Source of the DNA: Agrobacterium fabrum
GTDB lineage: Bacteria > Pseudomonadota > Alphaproteobacteria > Rhizobiales > Rhizobiaceae
NCBI GenBank assembly: GCA_003241215.1
Contig: QFOL01000298.1
Span: forward strand, 1 to 12,119
Direction of reading: 5' to 3'
Length of the DNA: 12,119 nucleotides
Translations under genes and position numbers: made by a program
In this document: positions 9,073 through 12,119 of the stretch, one piece after another
Layout of the letters: each line of letters begins with the position of its first letter
How positions within the stretch are numbered: the stretch's first letter is position 1
The notes under the pieces: generated by a model
The model's input: the letters and a program-made list of their open reading frames with translations, nothing else
The model's database searches: none
What the model was told of the DNA's origin: nothing

Positions 9073-9438
9073 TCAATCGCAAGAACGGCTTTTTTGCAGC
9101 ACGGCTGACAGTTCCTCTACCACACTCGGCGGCAGCTTGCGAATATCCCGTGCGAGACGGTTGGCAAAAGCCGTATATTGCGGCGGCAGGCCGATGGTGT
9201 CGATCACCACTTTAGGGTCGGACGAGCCGGCCAGAAAGAACAATTCCTCCGCCTCGTCCCAGATGATGTTGAAATATCCGGCAATGCGCTGGAGCAGATC
9301 GAAGCTCGGCTTGCCGCGCTTGCCATGCTCCAGGGCTGAAAGATAGGCCGGCGACACGCCGATCGCAGCGGCCATTTCCTTCTGCGTCACACCCTTGCGC
9401 TCACGCAGCTGCCGCACGGCCTCCGCAAAGGGCGTCAT
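9073..9438 (-). CDS. Small XRE/Cro-type helix-turn-helix regulator
   Basis: The 121-residue protein starts with a clear HTH_3 domain (about residues 5-60). Helix 2, the turn and the recognition helix are visible in TQKEMAAAIGVSPAYLSALEHGKRGKPSFDLL, and the following helix covers the LLQRIAGYFNI region. The C-terminal half (about 62-121), which includes DPKVVIDTIGLPPQYTAFANRLARDIRKLPP, has no domain I can name; it may serve dimerisation. No signal or membrane segment is seen. Its ATG overlaps the stop of the Smr gene by 4 bases (ATGA), preceded by GGGGTG, so it is the last gene of the Tim44-mltA-smr unit. Its targets are unknown; its own operon and gyrB are candidates from position alone. Confidence 0.9.
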   Translation of the reverse strand: MTPFAEAVRQLRERKGVTQKEMAAAIGVSPAYLSALEHGKRGKPSFDLLQRIAGYFNIIWDEAEELFFLAGSSDPKVVIDTIGLPPQYTAFANRLARDIRKLPPSVVEELSAVLQKSRSCD

Positions 9439-10004
9439 GATTTTTCACCCCGCCGTCGCGAAAGCCGCACATAAAGCGCGCCGTCGCCGCCGTGATTGGC
9501 GGATGCATCCTCATAAGATGAGATCAGGTAGCGATATTCCGGTTTGGAGAACCACATGGGCACCGCCCTTTTCAACGCACCGTCGCTACCGATCGAACGC
9601 CCCTTGCCGGTGATGACGAGCACGTGGCGAAGACCTCGCTCATGCGCCCGCAACAGAAAATCCAGGAGCACCGCATGGGCTTCGCTCTGGAACATGCCGT
9701 GCAGATCGATCCGTCCTTCCAGCGGCAACCGGCCACGCGTGAGCTTGCGCTTGACCGGTTTTTCCAGCGGCTGATGGATTTTCGGCTTTTTATCTGGCGC
9801 CGCAGGCGATACCTCCGCCGCTTCCACAAGCATGCGCGGAAAGGCGCTTTTGCCGGCTTGCGGGAGAACCGGCTCCGCGGGCGCCTCCTCCACGTCGTCG
9901 AAAGCCAGCAGGTCTTCCAGCCTGCCGGAAATCGGCCGCGTGGTTTTTGCGACCTTTCCCCACAGAACACGTTCTTCCTTGCCGAGCTTTCGACTGCCCT
10001 TCAT
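9435..10004 (-). CDS. Smr-domain protein
   Basis: The 189-residue protein has a stand-alone Smr (MutS2 C-terminal type) domain at about residues 95-185, a fold associated with nuclease activity. The three Smr signatures are DLHGMFQSEAH (about 99-109), VITGKGRS (TGKG in place of the commoner HGKG) and HGGDGALYVRL near the end. The N-terminal part includes RPISGRLEDLLAF and a low-complexity Ala/Pro/Glu-rich and Lys-rich linker (about 38-90), probably disordered. This is the length of the short alphaproteobacterial Smr proteins; no MutS-like domain is attached. Both ends are ATGA overlaps, with mltA upstream and the XRE gene downstream. Its substrate is not known from this context. Confidence 0.93.
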   Translation of the reverse strand: MKGSRKLGKEERVLWGKVAKTTRPISGRLEDLLAFDDVEEAPAEPVLPQAGKSAFPRMLVEAAEVSPAAPDKKPKIHQPLEKPVKRKLTRGRLPLEGRIDLHGMFQSEAHAVLLDFLLRAHERGLRHVLVITGKGRSIGSDGALKRAVPMWFSKPEYRYLISSYEDASANHGGDGALYVRLSRRRGEKS

Positions 10005-11116
10005 CGCCGATACCTCTCCGCAGCGGCCTGCGGCAGCAGTATATAAAAATCGGCCTCATTGCGCACCGTGCCGGCAAGCTCACCGGCTTCAAAACCGGAC
10101 CCGGTGAAAATATCACCGCGCGCCGGGCCGACAATGGCCGAGCCCGTATCGAGCGCCAGCATCAGCCGGGCAAAAGGTTTTCCATCATCCAGATGGGTCA
10201 GCGTCGGCGCGTGGATGAAAAATGGAAGACCGAAGGTATGGATGAGCCTGTCCACCGCAAGCGCACGCCCGGCAACCAGCGGCACCTTGGCGGCGGCAAT
10301 CGGCCCCATATTCAAATCGGCAACTTCCGCCTCCCGGAAAAAAATATAGGAACGATTGTGCCACAGCACCCCGTCCACCTCATCGGGGTGATCGGCGAGC
10401 CATTTGCGGATCGTCTGCATCGAGATCGTTTCAGGATCGAGTTCCCCGCGATCGAGAAGCAGACGACCGATCGGCGAAAAGGGATGCCCGGCCTTCGCCG
10501 CATAGGTGATGCGTTTTACCGCGCCATCCGGAAACACCAGACGGGCCGCGCCCTGCACATGAACAAAAAACAGGTCGACCTTCGATCTTGCCCAGGCGAT
10601 CTCCAGGCCCCTGCCCTGCAAATATCCTTCATCGATTGCCCGGCGGTCGGGAAAACAGGATATGCCGTCCTTATCCGCCTTGCCGAAAGCATAGGACACA
10701 TCGAAACCGGCCGGCCGATTGCTGTCATCAACATCCACCAGTTCCGGCGGTCGGCGGTAGATCGGATAACGCCAGATGTCGTCAGGCGTGGCGGACACTT
10801 CCAGCTCGGGCTCATAAAATGCGGTCACGAAGCCGCTTTTTCCCTGAGAGGGAGAAATCCTGAACGGCACACAATTGGTTTCGAAAAACTGACGTACCTG
10901 TTCAGGTGTATCGCCTTCTTCCCTTGCCTCGGCGGCCTCCAGCAGGGAAACCAGCTCGGCCGCACTCACCCCGAGCGCACCGGTCCTGTAGGGTTTGGCA
11001 CCGCGAAGATGCGACAGGATCGTTGCCATCGCCGGAAGAAGCGTGGCAGGATCGTCTTCCCGCCATCCGGGCAGATCGCGGAAAGACACTTCATCAATCG
11101 AAAATGGCGTATTCAT
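10001..11116 (-). CDS. mltA: MltA-family membrane-bound-type lytic murein transglycosylase
   Basis: MltA enzymes cleave the MurNAc-GlcNAc bond of peptidoglycan, forming 1,6-anhydro ends. The 371-residue protein has the MltA domain (about 85-265, with GFVTAFYEPELEVS, GLEIAWARSKVDLFFVHVQGAARL and the SYIFF stretch) followed by the 3D domain (about 270-365). The 3D domain contains RLMLALDTGSAIVGPARGD; Asp323 and Asp335 are its conserved aspartates, one of them the probable catalytic acid. Length and domain order fit the family. Oddly, no signal peptide or lipobox is present: the protein begins MNTPFSIDEVSFRDLPGW, directly at mature-type sequence. The ATG overlaps the upstream Tim44-like stop (ATGA), and I see no good upstream start. 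The same kind of overlap links it to the Smr gene. Confidence 0.93.
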   Translation of the reverse strand: MNTPFSIDEVSFRDLPGWREDDPATLLPAMATILSHLRGAKPYRTGALGVSAAELVSLLEAAEAREEGDTPEQVRQFFETNCVPFRISPSQGKSGFVTAFYEPELEVSATPDDIWRYPIYRRPPELVDVDDSNRPAGFDVSYAFGKADKDGISCFPDRRAIDEGYLQGRGLEIAWARSKVDLFFVHVQGAARLVFPDGAVKRITYAAKAGHPFSPIGRLLLDRGELDPETISMQTIRKWLADHPDEVDGVLWHNRSYIFFREAEVADLNMGPIAAAKVPLVAGRALAVDRLIHTFGLPFFIHAPTLTHLDDGKPFARLMLALDTGSAIVGPARGDIFTGSGFEAGELAGTVRNEADFYILLPQAAAERYRR

Positions 11117-11811
11117 TGCTCGGATTCGGTGGCGATCAGCTTCCAGTTCGGATCGCGCGAGCGGATATCGCGTGAGAAGGTCCAGATGTCATCCACCTCC
11201 GCAACCGCATCCGGATCGCCATCGACCAGCTTGCCGTCCTTGTCATAGGTCGCCGAAATCAGCTGGCTGACAATCCGCAGCGTGACCTGCACTTCGGAAT
11301 CGCGAATACCGGCCTGGGTAATATCGGCTTTTTCGATGCCGACGAAGGTAGACTTCACCACCTCGCCACGGCTTTCCCGCTCGGAAATCGCCGCCTCGAA
11401 ACCATCGAAGACCTCCTTCGACAGAAGGTTCTTGAGCGTCTTGCGGTCGCCATCGGCAAAGCCCATGACGATCATTTCGTATGCCATCCGGGCACCGTTC
11501 AGGAATTCCTTCGGTCGGAAAGACGGGTCCTTGGTCATCACGTCGCGCAGCGATGCATTCAGCGGCGTATCGGCGGGCGCAAGCGCATCCGCTTCAGCGA
11601 AGCGGTTCTCATCTTCCGCCTCGCTGCGTTTCGGCAAGGTCACGACCTTGTTATCGTCGGCGACGGGTCCTTTTGCCACATCACGGGGGCTATAGGGGTC
11701 GAATGGCGGCTTCTCGTTGCCCGTGCGGCGGCCAAGGACACTGCGAAGCTGAAAGAAAATCAGCACCGCTGCAACGAGAAAAAACAATGTGATAAAGTCG
11801 CTGAAGCCCAT
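11113..11811 (-). CDS. Tim44/TimA-like membrane-anchored protein
   Basis: The 232-residue protein has one N-terminal membrane segment (about residues 5-23, FITLFFLVAAVLIFFQL), then a charged Pro/Asp-rich linker (about 28-85). The C-terminal Tim44-like domain (about 95-230) contains FLNGARMAYEMIVMGFADGDRKTL and ends with WTFSRDIRSRDPNWKLIATESE, both typical of the family. Mitochondrial Tim44 anchors Hsp70 to the import channel; the bacterial relatives are inner-membrane proteins whose role is less clear. The WKL(I)A ending and length match alphaproteobacterial members. The ATG at 11811 has a weak GGTAAAAG ribosome-binding site. It is the first gene of a four-gene unit and faces away from fxsA. 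Confidence 0.93.
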   Translation of the reverse strand: MGFSDFITLFFLVAAVLIFFQLRSVLGRRTGNEKPPFDPYSPRDVAKGPVADDNKVVTLPKRSEAEDENRFAEADALAPADTPLNASLRDVMTKDPSFRPKEFLNGARMAYEMIVMGFADGDRKTLKNLLSKEVFDGFEAAISERESRGEVVKSTFVGIEKADITQAGIRDSEVQVTLRIVSQLISATYDKDGKLVDGDPDAVAEVDDIWTFSRDIRSRDPNWKLIATESEQ

Positions 11812-11844
11812 CTTTTACCAAAACCGCCATTTAAATTCGAAAAC

Positions 11845-11870
11845 CACACCATCATATCACACCATCATAT
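11845..11870. repeat. 13-bp tandem repeat in Tim44-fxsA intergenic region
   Basis: CACACCATCATAT occurs twice back to back (11845-11857 and 11858-11870), and the inner ACCATCAT recurs once more at 11883-11890. It lies in the AT-rich 153-base region between divergent genes, within the probable start region of the Tim44 operon transcript. Confidence 0.85.
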
Positions 11871-11894
11871 AGTCTGCATCTTACCATCATTCAA
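11867..11894 (-). promoter_or_regulatory. Candidate promoter of the Tim44-mltA-smr-XRE unit
   Basis: On the minus strand, TTGAAT (11889-11894) is followed after 16 bases by CTATAT (11867-11872), close to the alphaproteobacterial housekeeping pattern CTTGAC-N17-CTATAT. A transcript would start near 11860, giving a leader of about 50 bases before the Tim44-like ATG. Prediction from sequence only. Confidence 0.45.
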
Positions 11895-11964
11895 ATATGC
11901 AGATTCAATCATCGGTGTCCCGGGAACCGGCAATCTGCCAGAGATGCACACGCAAGGCTAGAAG

Positions 11965-12119
11965 ATGCGTTTTTCCTTTCTCCCAATCATCGTCCTGATG
12001 ATGCCCATCCTTGAAATTGCCGGTTTCATTATTGTCGGCAAGGCAATAGGCCTGTGGCTGACACTGGCTCTCGTCCTGTTCACGTCTTTCCTGGGATTGC
12101 TCATATTGCGCCTGGGCGG
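11965..12119 (+). CDS. fxsA: FxsA family membrane protein, 3' part cut off by window edge
   Basis: The visible 51 codons encode MRFSFLPIIVLMMPILEIAG followed by FIIVGKAIGLWLTLALVLFT and the FLGLLILRLG stretch, the opening of FxsA, a small cytoplasmic-membrane protein known in E. coli for easing F-plasmid exclusion of phage T7 when overexpressed. Two hydrophobic segments are seen (about residues 4-22 and 27-48). The family is usually about 150-190 residues, so most of the gene lies beyond the window. The ATG at 11965 is preceded by AAGG at 7-base spacing; an in-frame ATG at 11944 runs into a stop. It diverges from the Tim44-like gene, an arrangement I recall as common in rhizobia. Confidence 0.9.
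   Translation, partial: MRFSFLPIIVLMMPILEIAGFIIVGKAIGLWLTLALVLFTSFLGLLILRLG

Noticed and set aside
9947..11248. 433-codon open frame on the plus strand across mltA
   Set aside because: It is antisense to mltA and parts of its neighbours, with no recognisable domain and composition of a shadow frame.

Overview
The window looks like an ordinary chromosomal segment of an alphaproteobacterium of the Rhizobiaceae, most likely Agrobacterium or a close Rhizobium relative. Support comes from the GC-rich coding sequence, the protein sequences themselves (gyrase B, TrpB, the PHB depolymerase), and the gene order: fxsA facing a Tim44-like / mltA / Smr / HTH block, then gyrB. Two sequences resembling the ParB centromere site parS, together with gyrB, suggest the segment lies in the origin-proximal part of the chromosome. 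Genus is an inference from recalled family sequences; no search was run.

Layout from left to right. Positions 1-2531 hold a compact trpF-trpB-trpA operon on the minus strand, with trpA cut by the window edge. It encodes the late steps of tryptophan synthesis: phosphoribosylanthranilate isomerase, then the beta and alpha subunits of tryptophan synthase. Positions 2634-3401 hold a YgjP-type zinc metallopeptidase-like protein, and 3470-4702 an intracellular PHB depolymerase, both minus strand. Upstream of the depolymerase is an exact 41-bp tandem duplication, followed by the terminator of the next gene. Positions 4868-5710 (minus) encode a fumarylacetoacetate hydrolase-family enzyme. It diverges from a small nitroreductase-family protein at 5841-6443 (plus), and the shared 130-bp intergenic region carries nested dyads. 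The nitroreductase converges on gyrB (6550-8994, minus), separated by a strong, probably bidirectional terminator and a parS-like site.

From 9073 to 11811 (minus) runs a tight four-gene unit: a Tim44-like membrane-anchored protein, an MltA-family lytic transglycosylase, an Smr-domain protein and a small XRE-type regulator. Each junction is a 4-base ATGA stop/start overlap. At the right edge, fxsA begins on the plus strand and is truncated.

The genes are housekeeping or metabolic: amino-acid synthesis, carbon-store mobilisation, DNA topology and cell envelope. No insertion sequences, tRNA or rRNA genes, CRISPR arrays, prophage or defence genes were seen, and no gap between genes exceeds about 170 bases. 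Three starts were moved to GTG codons with good Shine-Dalgarno sequences (trpB, the PHB depolymerase, the nitroreductase), and two minus-strand starts (trpF and the FAH-family gene) were moved to internal ATGs. I found no convincing new multi-gene system. The observations worth following are in the non-coding DNA: the two parS-like sites, the 41-bp duplication, and dyads at the gyrB start and in the divergent promoter region.
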